64,000 bases of DNA from positions 62,001-126,000 of the forward strand of contig JAKSJQ010000001.1 of the NCBI GenBank assembly GCA_024402115.1, written 5' to 3'. This document shows, in pieces, positions 28,127-36,258 of this stretch (its first letter is position 1; each line of letters begins with the position of its first letter). The translations under genes were made by a program, and so were the position numbers. This DNA is from Bacteroidales bacterium. Its GTDB lineage: Bacteria; Bacteroidota; Bacteroidia; Bacteroidales; UBA932. The notes below the pieces were generated by a model, which did no database searches, was not told the DNA's origin, and saw nothing but the letters and a program-made list of their open reading frames with translations.

Positions 28127-28920
28127 TGAAGCAGTATCTTGATTTATTAAGAGACGTACGTGAGAACGGAGCCGTGAAGACTGACCGTACAGGTGTCGGC
28201 ACGCGCTCCGTCTTCGGACGTCAGATCAGGTTCGACCTCAGCGAGGGTTTCCCTCTTCTCACCACGAAGAAGGTCTTCCTCAAAGGCGTGATCCACGAGC
28301 TTCTGTGGTTCCTCAAGGGCGACACCAACATCAAGTATCTCGTCGACAACGGCGTCCACATCTGGGATGAGTGGGCGGACGAGAACGGCGACCTGGGCAG
28401 CGTATACGGCAAGCAGTGGAGGTCATGGGAGACCACCGACGGCAGGATCGTGGACCAGATCGCAGGCATCATAGACCTCATCAAGAACCATCCGGACTCT
28501 CGCCGCATCCTCGTGTGCGCATGGAATCCGGGCGAAGTCGACAAGATGGCCCTGCCTCCTTGCCACTGTATGTTCCAGTTCTATGTGGCCGACGGAAAGC
28601 TCTCATGCCAGCTCTACCAGAGATCGGCTGACATCTTCCTCGGCGTTCCGTTCAACATTGCATCCTACGCGCTCCTGACCATGATGCTGGCACAGGTATG
28701 CGGTCTACAGCCAGGTGAGTTCGTACACACCTTCGGCGACCTGCACCTCTACCTGAACCACACCGAGCAGGCAGACCTTCAGCTCTCTCGAGAGCCGAGG
28801 GCACTTCCTAAGATGCAGATCAATCCGGAGGTCAAGGACCTCTTCGATTTCAGGTACGAGGACTTCACTCTCACCGAGTATGATCCCTGGCCAAAGATAT
28901 CAGCCCCTGTAGCAGTATGA
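28126..28920 (+). CDS. thyA: Thymidylate synthase
   Basis: ThyA methylates dUMP to dTMP using methylene-tetrahydrofolate, which it oxidises to dihydrofolate. At 264 residues it has exactly the length of the E. coli enzyme. Clear motifs are [19 protein letters not shown], the active-site [32 protein letters not shown] and the C-terminal closing residues APVAV. Translation is coupled to folA, which starts within the thyA stop region (ATGATG at 28917-28922). Confidence 0.98.
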   Translation: MKQYLDLLRDVRENGAVKTDRTGVGTRSVFGRQIRFDLSEGFPLLTTKKVFLKGVIHELLWFLKGDTNIKYLVDNGVHIWDEWADENGDLGSVYGKQWRSWETTDGRIVDQIAGIIDLIKNHPDSRRILVCAWNPGEVDKMALPPCHCMFQFYVADGKLSCQLYQRSADIFLGVPFNIASYALLTMMLAQVCGLQPGEFVHTFGDLHLYLNHTEQADLQLSREPRALPKMQINPEVKDLFDFRYEDFTLTEYDPWPKISAPVAV

Positions 28921-29468
28921 TGGAAAGATGCCTCATAGTAGCATGCGCCTCAAATGGTGCGATAGGTAAGGACAATCAGCTCCTCTGGCATATCAGCGAG
29001 GACCTGAAGTTCTTCAAGTCGTCGACCATGGGTTGTCCCGTGATCATGGGACGAAGGACATTCGAGTCCATCGGACGAGCCCTTCCCGGCCGTCTGAACA
29101 TCGTCGTGTCCCGTACCATGACCGAGGCTCCCGCGAAGATCAACGTGGTCTATTCTCTCGAGGAGGCCTACAAGCTCGCGGAAGAATCGGGTGCGGAGCG
29201 CTGCTTTCTCATGGGTGGCGGACAGCTCTATGCGGCAGGCCTGTGCTGTACAGGCAGGCTCTATCTCACGAAAGTGATGGCCGACATCCCCGAGGCTGAC
29301 ACTTTCTTTCCGGACGTGGACTGGTCAGAGTGGACAGTCGAGTCCGAGTCGGAGGTCAAGACAGATCCTGAGACAGGATATGACTTCCAGTTCGTGATAT
29401 ATAAAAGGAACTTAAACGAAGAGACATGCAAGAAAGAGAAGGATTCGGCAGCCGATTCGGTACTCTAG
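28917..29468 (+). CDS. folA: Dihydrofolate reductase
   Basis: FolA reduces dihydrofolate to tetrahydrofolate and so recycles the product of ThyA. The 183-residue product has [40 protein letters not shown] and the Gly-Gly loop [12 protein letters not shown]. The core normally ends around [11 protein letters not shown]; here about 18 polar residues follow and overlap the next gene's start by 43 bases. Either of the two tandem ATGs (28917 or 28920) may be used. The ThyA-FolA pairing in one operon is a common metabolic arrangement. Confidence 0.96.
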   Translation: MMERCLIVACASNGAIGKDNQLLWHISEDLKFFKSSTMGCPVIMGRRTFESIGRALPGRLNIVVSRTMTEAPAKINVVYSLEEAYKLAEESGAERCFLMGGGQLYAAGLCCTGRLYLTKVMADIPEADTFFPDVDWSEWTVESESEVKTDPETGYDFQFVIYKRNLNEETCKKEKDSAADSVL

Positions 29469-30736
29469 TCGTCATCGCCGGCTCGGCGGTGGGACTCGGA
29501 AACATCTGGCGCTTCCCATACATGGTCGGTACCAACGGCGGTGCCGCCTTCATCCTCATCTACCTTTTCTTCGTCCTTCTGATCTGCCTCCCTATGCTCG
29601 TGTCGAAGCTGGTGATCGGAAGGCGTAGCCGCAAGACGGCTTTCGGTTCGTTGAGAACCCTCGCTCCAGGCAATCCCATCATGAAATATGCGGGTTACCT
29701 GTACCTCTTCATTCCGACCATCGTGCTCTCGTACTACTGCGTGATCGGCGGAATGACAGTGGAGTATTTTATCCGTGCCTTGGGCTTCAGCGTGACATCC
29801 ACACCGGCCACAGCCGTAATCTGGATGCTCGTGTTCCTCGCCGCGACCGGTCTTATCGTGACTGCCGGCGTGGAGAAGGGAATCGAGCGCTTCAGCAAGG
29901 TCATGATGCCCGTACTCTTCCTCATCGTGATCCTTATCGCAATCAGGTCCATGACCCTTCCTGCGCGCGCAGGTGCCGGCTCATCCGCCGCGGACGGACT
30001 GGTGTTCCTCTTCCGTCCCGACTTCAGCAAGGTCACCGCGCACACCGTGCTCGCAGCCCTTGGACAGGCATTCTTCTCCCTCTCCATCGGAGCTGGAGTA
30101 CTCATCACCTACGGCTCATACATCCGTAAGGAGGACAATCTCGTCAAGACTTCTGCACAGATCGCCCTCTTCGACCTCATCTTCGCGATCATCGCCGGCT
30201 GCGCTGTCATCCCAGCGGTGTTCGCCCTCAAGAACGACCCTTCTACCGTGCTCGCCGACAATACCGATTCGGCGCTCGTGTTCAACATACTTCCGGAGGT
30301 CTTCCCTCAGATGCCTCTCGGCGCACTCATAGGTGCATTCTTCTTCTTCGCCCTGATCCTCGCAGCCCTCACCTCCTCGCTCTCGCAGTACGAGGTTCCG
30401 GTATCCTATCTTGTCGAGGAGCATAATGTTCCGAGGAAGAAGGCCGGAGTGATTGTATTCGTCATCGCCATGCTCATAGGTGCAGCCTGCGCACTTCGCG
30501 GACAGGTGCTCGGCTTCCTCGACGCGCTCTGTGCAAACTGGCTCATGCCATTGGGCGGAGTGATAGCAGTGGTATTCGTCGGCTGGATGATGAAGAAGGT
30601 CGACCTCATGGACGAGCTTTCGAGCGGTGGACGATACAATCTCAATCCTCGCGCCGTCGCTGTCCTGAGATTCCTCATCCGTTACATCGCGCCGGTGGGT
30701 GTCCTCACCGTGTTCCTCACCCAGCTGTTCTCATAG
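29426..30736 (+). CDS. Sodium-dependent transporter, NSS/SNF family, copy 1
   Basis: This 436-residue inner-membrane symporter belongs to the neurotransmitter:sodium symporter (LeuT-like) family. The family hallmark GSAVGLGNIWRFPYM opens helix 1, with the unwound Gly-Leu-Gly segment, and NGGAAFILIY follows in helix 2. About eleven hydrophobic helices are present, and the conserved helix-6 region ALGQAFFSLSIGAGV is intact. Members import amino acids or related amines with sodium; which substrate is not visible. The ATG lies inside the folA 3' end, a 43-base overlap. It is closely similar to the next gene and surely a tandem duplicate. Confidence 0.9.
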   Translation: MQEREGFGSRFGTLVVIAGSAVGLGNIWRFPYMVGTNGGAAFILIYLFFVLLICLPMLVSKLVIGRRSRKTAFGSLRTLAPGNPIMKYAGYLYLFIPTIVLSYYCVIGGMTVEYFIRALGFSVTSTPATAVIWMLVFLAATGLIVTAGVEKGIERFSKVMMPVLFLIVILIAIRSMTLPARAGAGSSAADGLVFLFRPDFSKVTAHTVLAALGQAFFSLSIGAGVLITYGSYIRKEDNLVKTSAQIALFDLIFAIIAGCAVIPAVFALKNDPSTVLADNTDSALVFNILPEVFPQMPLGALIGAFFFFALILAALTSSLSQYEVPVSYLVEEHNVPRKKAGVIVFVIAMLIGAACALRGQVLGFLDALCANWLMPLGGVIAVVFVGWMMKKVDLMDELSSGGRYNLNPRAVAVLRFLIRYIAPVGVLTVFLTQLFS

Positions 30737-30740
30737 CGCC

Positions 30741-32051
30741 ATGGCGAAGAGAGAAAACTTTTCCAGCAGCCTGGGATCGCTGTTGGTGATTGCCGGTTCG
30801 GCCGTAGGCCTTGGCAACATCTGGCGCTTCCCGTACATGGTCGGTACCAACGGAGGTGCCGCCTTCATCCTGCTGTACCTGTTCTTCATCTTCATCATCT
30901 GTCTTCCTATCATGGTCTCCGAGCTGACCATAGGAAGGCGCACGCAGAGTTCGTCATACGGTGCTTTCCGCATCCTTGCGCCGGATAGCAGGCTCTTCCG
31001 CCATGCAGGCATCATATATACCATCATACCGACCCTCATCCTGTCCTATTACTGCGTCATCGGCGGTATTACCGTCGAGTTCTTCGTCCGTTCGCTCGGC
31101 GTGGCGCTTCCTTCCGGAGCTTGGATGAGCGTGGTTTGGATGGCGGTGTTCCTCTCCCTTACCGGCCTGATCGTGATGGCCGGAGTACGCAAGGGCATAG
31201 AAAGATTCAGCAAGATCATGATGCCCCTGCTGTTCGTGATAGTGATATTCATCGCCGTCAGGTCCATGACCCTTCCTGCCCGTGCCGGCGCAGTCTCGAC
31301 AGCTGCCGACGGCGTGTCCTTCCTCTTCCGTCCTGATTTCAGCAAGGTCACCGTCCATACCTGTCTCGCAGCCCTCGGCCAGGCCTTCTTCTCGCTTTCG
31401 CTCGGCGGTGGCTCGATCATGACCTATGGCTCGTATATCAACCCAAAGGACAATCTCACCAGGACGGCGGGACAGATAGCGATAGTGGATCTTCTGTTCG
31501 CCATCATCGCCGGCTGCGCAGTCATCCCTGCGGTGTTCGCCCTCAAGGACGATCCTGCAACCGTGCTTTCGAACAACACCGATTCGGCTCTGGTGTTCAA
31601 CATACTTCCTGACGTCTTCCCTCAGATGCCTTTCGGCGCTCTGATCGGCTCGTTCTTCTTCTTCGCCCTCATCCTCGCGGCCGTCACTTCTTCCATCTCG
31701 CAGTTCGAGGTGCCGGTGGCATATCTCGTGGATGAGCACAGGATGTCAAGAAAGGGCGCCGGAGTGATCGTCTTCGGCTTTGCCCTTCTTCTCGGCTCGC
31801 TCTGCGCCCTGCGCGGCAGCGTGCTCGGTTTCCTCGACGGGCTCTGCGCGAACTGGCTCATGCCGCTCGGCGGCGTGGTCGCCGTCATCGTGGTAGGCTG
31901 GATCATGAAGAAGTCCGATTTTCTTGACGAGCTTTCTAGCAAGGGCAGCTACTCGGTAGGAGAGCGCTTTGCCCTCGTGCTCAGGTTCCTCATCCGCTAC
32001 ATCGCCCCTGTCGGCGTGCTTGCGGTCTTCGTCTCACAGTTATTCCTCTAG
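30741..32051 (+). CDS. Sodium-dependent transporter, NSS/SNF family, copy 2
   Basis: This 436-residue NSS symporter has GSAVGLGNIWRFPYM and the helix-6 segment ALGQAFFSLSLGGGS, where copy 1 has SIGAGV. I chose the ATG at 30741 (MAKRENFSSSLGS), which aligns with the short N-termini of the neighbouring copies; the ORF extends 14 codons upstream into copy 1. The four-base gap to copy 1 and strong similarity throughout (for instance SMTLPARAGA and GCAVIPAVFALK in both) indicate a recent duplication. Differences cluster in the helix-6 region, which lines the substrate site in LeuT, so the copies may differ in substrate. Confidence 0.9.
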   Translation: MAKRENFSSSLGSLLVIAGSAVGLGNIWRFPYMVGTNGGAAFILLYLFFIFIICLPIMVSELTIGRRTQSSSYGAFRILAPDSRLFRHAGIIYTIIPTLILSYYCVIGGITVEFFVRSLGVALPSGAWMSVVWMAVFLSLTGLIVMAGVRKGIERFSKIMMPLLFVIVIFIAVRSMTLPARAGAVSTAADGVSFLFRPDFSKVTVHTCLAALGQAFFSLSLGGGSIMTYGSYINPKDNLTRTAGQIAIVDLLFAIIAGCAVIPAVFALKDDPATVLSNNTDSALVFNILPDVFPQMPFGALIGSFFFFALILAAVTSSISQFEVPVAYLVDEHRMSRKGAGVIVFGFALLLGSLCALRGSVLGFLDGLCANWLMPLGGVVAVIVVGWIMKKSDFLDELSSKGSYSVGERFALVLRFLIRYIAPVGVLAVFVSQLFL

Positions 32052-32054
32052 AAA

Positions 32055-33443
32055 ATGGCAAGAGAGAAATTTTCAAGTACCCTGGGATCTCTTCTGGTGC
32101 TCGCCGGATCTGCGGTTGGCCTCGGTAATATATGGCGTTTCCCGTACATGCTCGGAGAGTATGGCGGAGGTGCGTTCATCCTTATCTACGTTGCATGCAT
32201 GATACTCGTGAGCATGCCTATCCTGCTCGTCGAGATCCTCATCGGAAGGCGCAGCCAGAAGACTGCGTACGGTAGCCTCGGCGCCATCGACAAGGGCGGC
32301 AAGGTATGGAAGAACTTCGGTAGCCTGTTCGTGCTCATCCCTACGATCACCGTATCCTACTACTCTGTGATCGGAGGATGGACAGTCAAGTATTTCATCG
32401 ACTCGTGCGCCATGAAATTCACCGCAGAGAGCTCTGCGCTCGAGATTACCAGCGTCTTCGGTGACTTCGTGTCCTCTCCTTGGGCTCCGGTGGCATATCA
32501 TCTTTTCTTCCTCGTCGCAGTGTGCGTCATCATTGCTCTCGGAGTAAAGAAGGGCATCGAGCAGTTCAGCAAGGTGATGATGCCTATGCTCTTCGTCATC
32601 ATGCTCCTTCTTGCCGTAAGGGCCATGACAATTCCTGCTCAGCCGGGCATCAGCCAGACAGCGGCAGAGGGCGTGCGCTATCTCTTCGTTCCGGACTTCA
32701 GCAAGATCGGAGCTTCGACCTTTGCGGCTGCGCTGGGTCAGGCCTTCTTCTCCCTCTCGATAGGAATGGGCATCATGCTTACCTACGGTTCATATCTGCC
32801 GAAGAAGGAAAACCTCGCAAAGACGGCGGCATATACCTCGCTCTTTGACCTGCTCTTCGCCGTCATCGCTGGCTGTGCAGTGATTCCTGCGATGTTCGCA
32901 TACGGAATGTACTCGAATCCGGAAATGGCGGTAAACGGCCCTGGACTGGTATACAAGACACTTCCTGTCGTGTTCTCACAGATGCCGCTGGGCAGCGTGG
33001 TGGCGATATTCTTCTTCTTTGCAGTCATACTCGCAGCCCTCACTTCTGCGATGTCTCTCTTCGAGGTTCCTGTGTCATGGCTGGTGGAGACCGGAAAGAT
33101 GAAGCGCCCTGCGGCATGCGTGACCGTGTTCGTGATAACCTACGCCGTGGGTCTTGTGTGCTCGCTCTCGTTCGGCGTCCTTTCCGACTTCACGATCAAG
33201 GATATGGTCTTCTTCGATGCGCTTGACCACGTCACCGCGAACTGGCTCATGCCTCTCGCCGGCTTTGTCGTTGTGCTCTTCGCTGGTTGGAAGATGAAGA
33301 AGTCCGACATCATGGACGAACTCACCGACGGAGGAGAACTCAAGGGCCTTGCAAAGGCTTTCCCTGTAATCTATGTTCTCATCCGCTATGTCGCACCTAT
33401 TGGGGTGCTCGCAGTATTTCTCTCGAGTCTTTTCGGCAACTAG
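32055..33443 (+). CDS. Sodium-dependent transporter, NSS/SNF family, copy 3
   Basis: This 462-residue NSS symporter follows copy 2 after three bases. It keeps GSAVGLGNIWRFPYM and ALGQAFFSLSIGMGI but is clearly more divergent than copies 1 and 2. It reads MLGEYGGGAF where the others have MVGTNGGAAF, an extended loop near residues 115-145 (FTAESSALEITSVFGDF), and additional residues before the last helices. This suggests an older duplication and a different substrate. It ends the operon that starts at galM or thyA. A short inverted repeat at 33465-33497 between it and mutS could form a hairpin but lacks a T-run. Confidence 0.9.
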   Translation: MAREKFSSTLGSLLVLAGSAVGLGNIWRFPYMLGEYGGGAFILIYVACMILVSMPILLVEILIGRRSQKTAYGSLGAIDKGGKVWKNFGSLFVLIPTITVSYYSVIGGWTVKYFIDSCAMKFTAESSALEITSVFGDFVSSPWAPVAYHLFFLVAVCVIIALGVKKGIEQFSKVMMPMLFVIMLLLAVRAMTIPAQPGISQTAAEGVRYLFVPDFSKIGASTFAAALGQAFFSLSIGMGIMLTYGSYLPKKENLAKTAAYTSLFDLLFAVIAGCAVIPAMFAYGMYSNPEMAVNGPGLVYKTLPVVFSQMPLGSVVAIFFFFAVILAALTSAMSLFEVPVSWLVETGKMKRPAACVTVFVITYAVGLVCSLSFGVLSDFTIKDMVFFDALDHVTANWLMPLAGFVVVLFAGWKMKKSDIMDELTDGGELKGLAKAFPVIYVLIRYVAPIGVLAVFLSSLFGN

Positions 33444-33481
33444 CAGCTGCCTTTTAGGAATAATCGAAGCTCGGTGTCCTT

Positions 33482-36154
33482 CTAGATGCCGAGCTTCTGT
33501 TTCATTGCGCGCAGCAGGTCGAAGGCCTGGAGCGGGGTCATGTTGTTGAGGTCCGCGGCGCTCAGGTCGTCACGCAGGCTGCTCAGCAGAGGGTCGTCGA
33601 GCTGGAAGAACGAAAGCTGGAGCGATCCGTCCGCCTCGACATGGCCTTCCTTGGTGTTGTGAGGCTTGACCTTCTTCTGCTTTCTGTTGCTCTCGACGGC
33701 AGTGATGACAGGACCTGAACCCTTCTCCAGTGCAGCGAGGGTCGCCTCTGCCGAATCGAGCACCATCCTAGGCATGCCAGCGAGGCGTGCCACATGGATA
33801 CCGAAGCTCTTCTCGACGCCTCCTTCCCTGAGCTTGCGCAGGAAGATGACCTTCTTGTCCATCTCCTTCACGGCTATGTGGAAATTCTTCACGCGAGGAT
33901 ATATGGTCTCCATGTCGTTGAGCTCATGGTAGTGGGTCGCGAAGAGAGTCTTTGCGACTCCGTTCTCGTGTATGAATTCGACTATCGCACGGGCTATCGA
34001 CATACCGTCGTAGGTCGAGGTTCCGCGTCCGATCTCGTCCAGGAGTATGAGCGAGCGGGCAGACATGTTGTGGAGTATCATCGAGGTCTCGAGCATCTCC
34101 ACCATGAAGGTTGACTCTCCGCGCGAGATGTTGTCGGTGGCTCCGACGCGGGTGAAGATCTTGTCGCAGTATCCTATCCTCGCAGAGTCCGCAGGGACGA
34201 AGCATCCGATCTGGGCGAGGAGCACGATGAGCGCGGTCTGACGCAGGAGCGCGGACTTACCGGCCATGTTCGGACCGGTGAGTATCATCACCTGCTGCTT
34301 CTCGTTGTCGAGGTAGATGTCGTTAGGCACATATTCCTCGCCTGCGGCCATCAGGGTCTCGATCACCGGGTGACGCCCGGCCTTGATGTCGAGCACATAG
34401 CTCTCGTCCACGGTAGGGCGGCAGTAGCGGTTGCTGGTCGCCAGATCTCCGAAAGAAGAGAGCACGTCGAGCCTTGAGAGCACCTGGCAGTTCTTCTGGA
34501 TTGCAGGTATGTTGCGCTGGATCATGGACACGACCTCTCCGTAGATCTGCACCTGAAGCTCGTAGATGCGGCTTTCGGCGCCGAGGATCTTGGCCTCATA
34601 CTCCTTGAGCTCCTCGGTGATGTAGCGTTCCGCATTCACCAGGGTCTGCTTGCGTACCCAATCCTCCGGAACCTTGTCCTTGTGGGTGTTCCTCACCTCG
34701 ATGTAATATCCGAAGACATTGTTGTATCCTATCTTCACAGGAATGCCGGTACGCTCGGTCTCCCTTTCCTGGAGTTCGGTGAGATAGCCCTTCGCGTTGC
34801 GGGAAAGTCCGCGCAGCTCGTCGAGCTCGGCGTTCACTCCGCTGCCGATGATGTCGCCCTTGTCTGCATTTGCGGCAGGCTCCGGGTGCATTGTGCTGTG
34901 GATGGTCTCCAGGAGTTCGTCACATCCCGAGAGGGACATGATCATTCTGTTGAGAGGCTCCACTCCCGCCTGTGCGCAGGTCTCGATGATAGGGCCGATC
35001 TGGTCGAGGCCCCTTCCGAGCTGCATCACCTCGCGAGGGAGTATCTTGCCGGTTGCCGCCCTGGAAAGTATTCTTTCGAGGTCACCGAGGTTGCCTATAT
35101 ATTCCTGGATGGTGGCGAGGGCTTCCGAATCGCCCTTGAAATAGTCCACCACGTCGTATCTTGAGTTGAGCTCGGCTATGTCCATCACCGGCATCGCGAG
35201 CCAGCTTCTGAGCATGCGGGCGCCCATAGGGGACTGACACTTGTCCACCACGTCCACGAGCGAGACTCCGTCGTTGCCGGAAGCGCTGGCGAAGACCTCG
35301 AGATTCCTGAAGGTGAACCTGTCCATCCATACGAACTTGTCCGCATCTATCCTGGAGATGCTACAGATGTTCTTCAGGCCCACATGCTGGGTCTGCTCGA
35401 GATATACGAGCAGCGCGCCTGCAGCGCATATTCCGTGAGGGAAGTTTCCGATGGCGAATCCCTTGAGCGACTCCACTTCGAGCTGCTTGCAGAGCCTCTT
35501 CTCTGCAGAGTCATAGACGAAGGCCCATTCCTCTACCGAAGTGACGTACAGACGCTCTCCGAACCTCTCCTTCGTTCCTCTCTCGTAGCCTCTCTCGACC
35601 ACGATCTCCTTTGGGGCGAATGATGAAAGAAGGGTTCCGATGTAGTCGAGGCTGCCTTCAGCGACCTGGAACAGGCCGGTCGAAACGTCGAGGAAGGCTG
35701 CGCCGCACTTCTCCTTCTCGAAGCAGAGTCCGCAGAGGAAGTTGTTCTCCTTCTGCTCGAGCATCTGGTCGTCGAAGGCTATACCCGGGGTGATGAGCTC
35801 GCTGACTCCTCTCTTCACTATGCCCTTGGCCAGCTTCGGATCCTCAAGCTGGTCGCAGATGGCGACCTTGTAGCCTGCGCGGACGAGTTTTGGAAGATAG
35901 CTGTTGATGGCATGGTAAGGTACTCCCGCCATCAGTGTCTGGGACGCGGAGACGCTTGACCTCTTGGTCAGCGTGATGCCCAGCACCTTGCTTGCGGTGA
36001 CTGCGTCATCGCCGTATGTCTCGTAGAAATCTCCGCAGCGGAAAAGGAGCAGGGCCTCGGGGTACTCTGCCTTCATGGCGTAGTACTGCTTCATCATCGG
36101 GGTGAGCTGCTCCTTCTTCACAGAAGGCTCCTTTATGCTGTCTTTTTCTTTCAT
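33482..36154 (-). CDS. mutS: DNA mismatch repair protein MutS
   Basis: MutS recognises mismatches and small loops and starts mismatch repair with MutL. The 890-residue product shows the N-terminal mismatch-contact motif GDFYETYG (Phe-x-Glu), the connector and lever domains, and the C-terminal ABC-type ATPase with Walker A TGPNMAGKSALLRQ, signature region STFMVEMLET and Walker B DEIGRGTSTYDG. The C-terminal segment LQAFDLLRAMKQKLG fits the dimer/tetramer helix. A minus-strand TAAATTTG at 36173-36180 is a likely -7 element, 19 bases from the ATG. It is convergent with the NSS operon and divergent from the kinase gene. Confidence 0.97.
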   Translation of the reverse strand: MKEKDSIKEPSVKKEQLTPMMKQYYAMKAEYPEALLLFRCGDFYETYGDDAVTASKVLGITLTKRSSVSASQTLMAGVPYHAINSYLPKLVRAGYKVAICDQLEDPKLAKGIVKRGVSELITPGIAFDDQMLEQKENNFLCGLCFEKEKCGAAFLDVSTGLFQVAEGSLDYIGTLLSSFAPKEIVVERGYERGTKERFGERLYVTSVEEWAFVYDSAEKRLCKQLEVESLKGFAIGNFPHGICAAGALLVYLEQTQHVGLKNICSISRIDADKFVWMDRFTFRNLEVFASASGNDGVSLVDVVDKCQSPMGARMLRSWLAMPVMDIAELNSRYDVVDYFKGDSEALATIQEYIGNLGDLERILSRAATGKILPREVMQLGRGLDQIGPIIETCAQAGVEPLNRMIMSLSGCDELLETIHSTMHPEPAANADKGDIIGSGVNAELDELRGLSRNAKGYLTELQERETERTGIPVKIGYNNVFGYYIEVRNTHKDKVPEDWVRKQTLVNAERYITEELKEYEAKILGAESRIYELQVQIYGEVVSMIQRNIPAIQKNCQVLSRLDVLSSFGDLATSNRYCRPTVDESYVLDIKAGRHPVIETLMAAGEEYVPNDIYLDNEKQQVMILTGPNMAGKSALLRQTALIVLLAQIGCFVPADSARIGYCDKIFTRVGATDNISRGESTFMVEMLETSMILHNMSARSLILLDEIGRGTSTYDGMSIARAIVEFIHENGVAKTLFATHYHELNDMETIYPRVKNFHIAVKEMDKKVIFLRKLREGGVEKSFGIHVARLAGMPRMVLDSAEATLAALEKGSGPVITAVESNRKQKKVKPHNTKEGHVEADGSLQLSFFQLDDPLLSSLRDDLSAADLNNMTPLQAFDLLRAMKQKLGI

Positions 36155-36172
36155 ATCTTGCTTTTACAGGCC

Positions 36173-36180
36173 CAAATTTA
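36173..36180 (-). promoter_or_regulatory. -7 promoter element of mutS
   Basis: Minus-strand TAAATTTG fits TAxxTTTG and lies just upstream of the mutS ATG at 36154. No -33 TTG is visible. Confidence 0.4.
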
Positions 36181-36258
36181 CGAAAAAGCACCATATTTTT
36201 CCCTTCCGGAAGAGGGAGTTTGAAAAAGTTCTGCTAAATTGCAGTGTCTATTTCCGAC

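Noticed and set aside
33465..33497. Terminator between the third NSS gene and mutS
   Set aside because: The arms GAAGCTCGG/CCGAGCTTC are real, but there is no T-run and the right arm is inside mutS, so I did not list it as a terminator.
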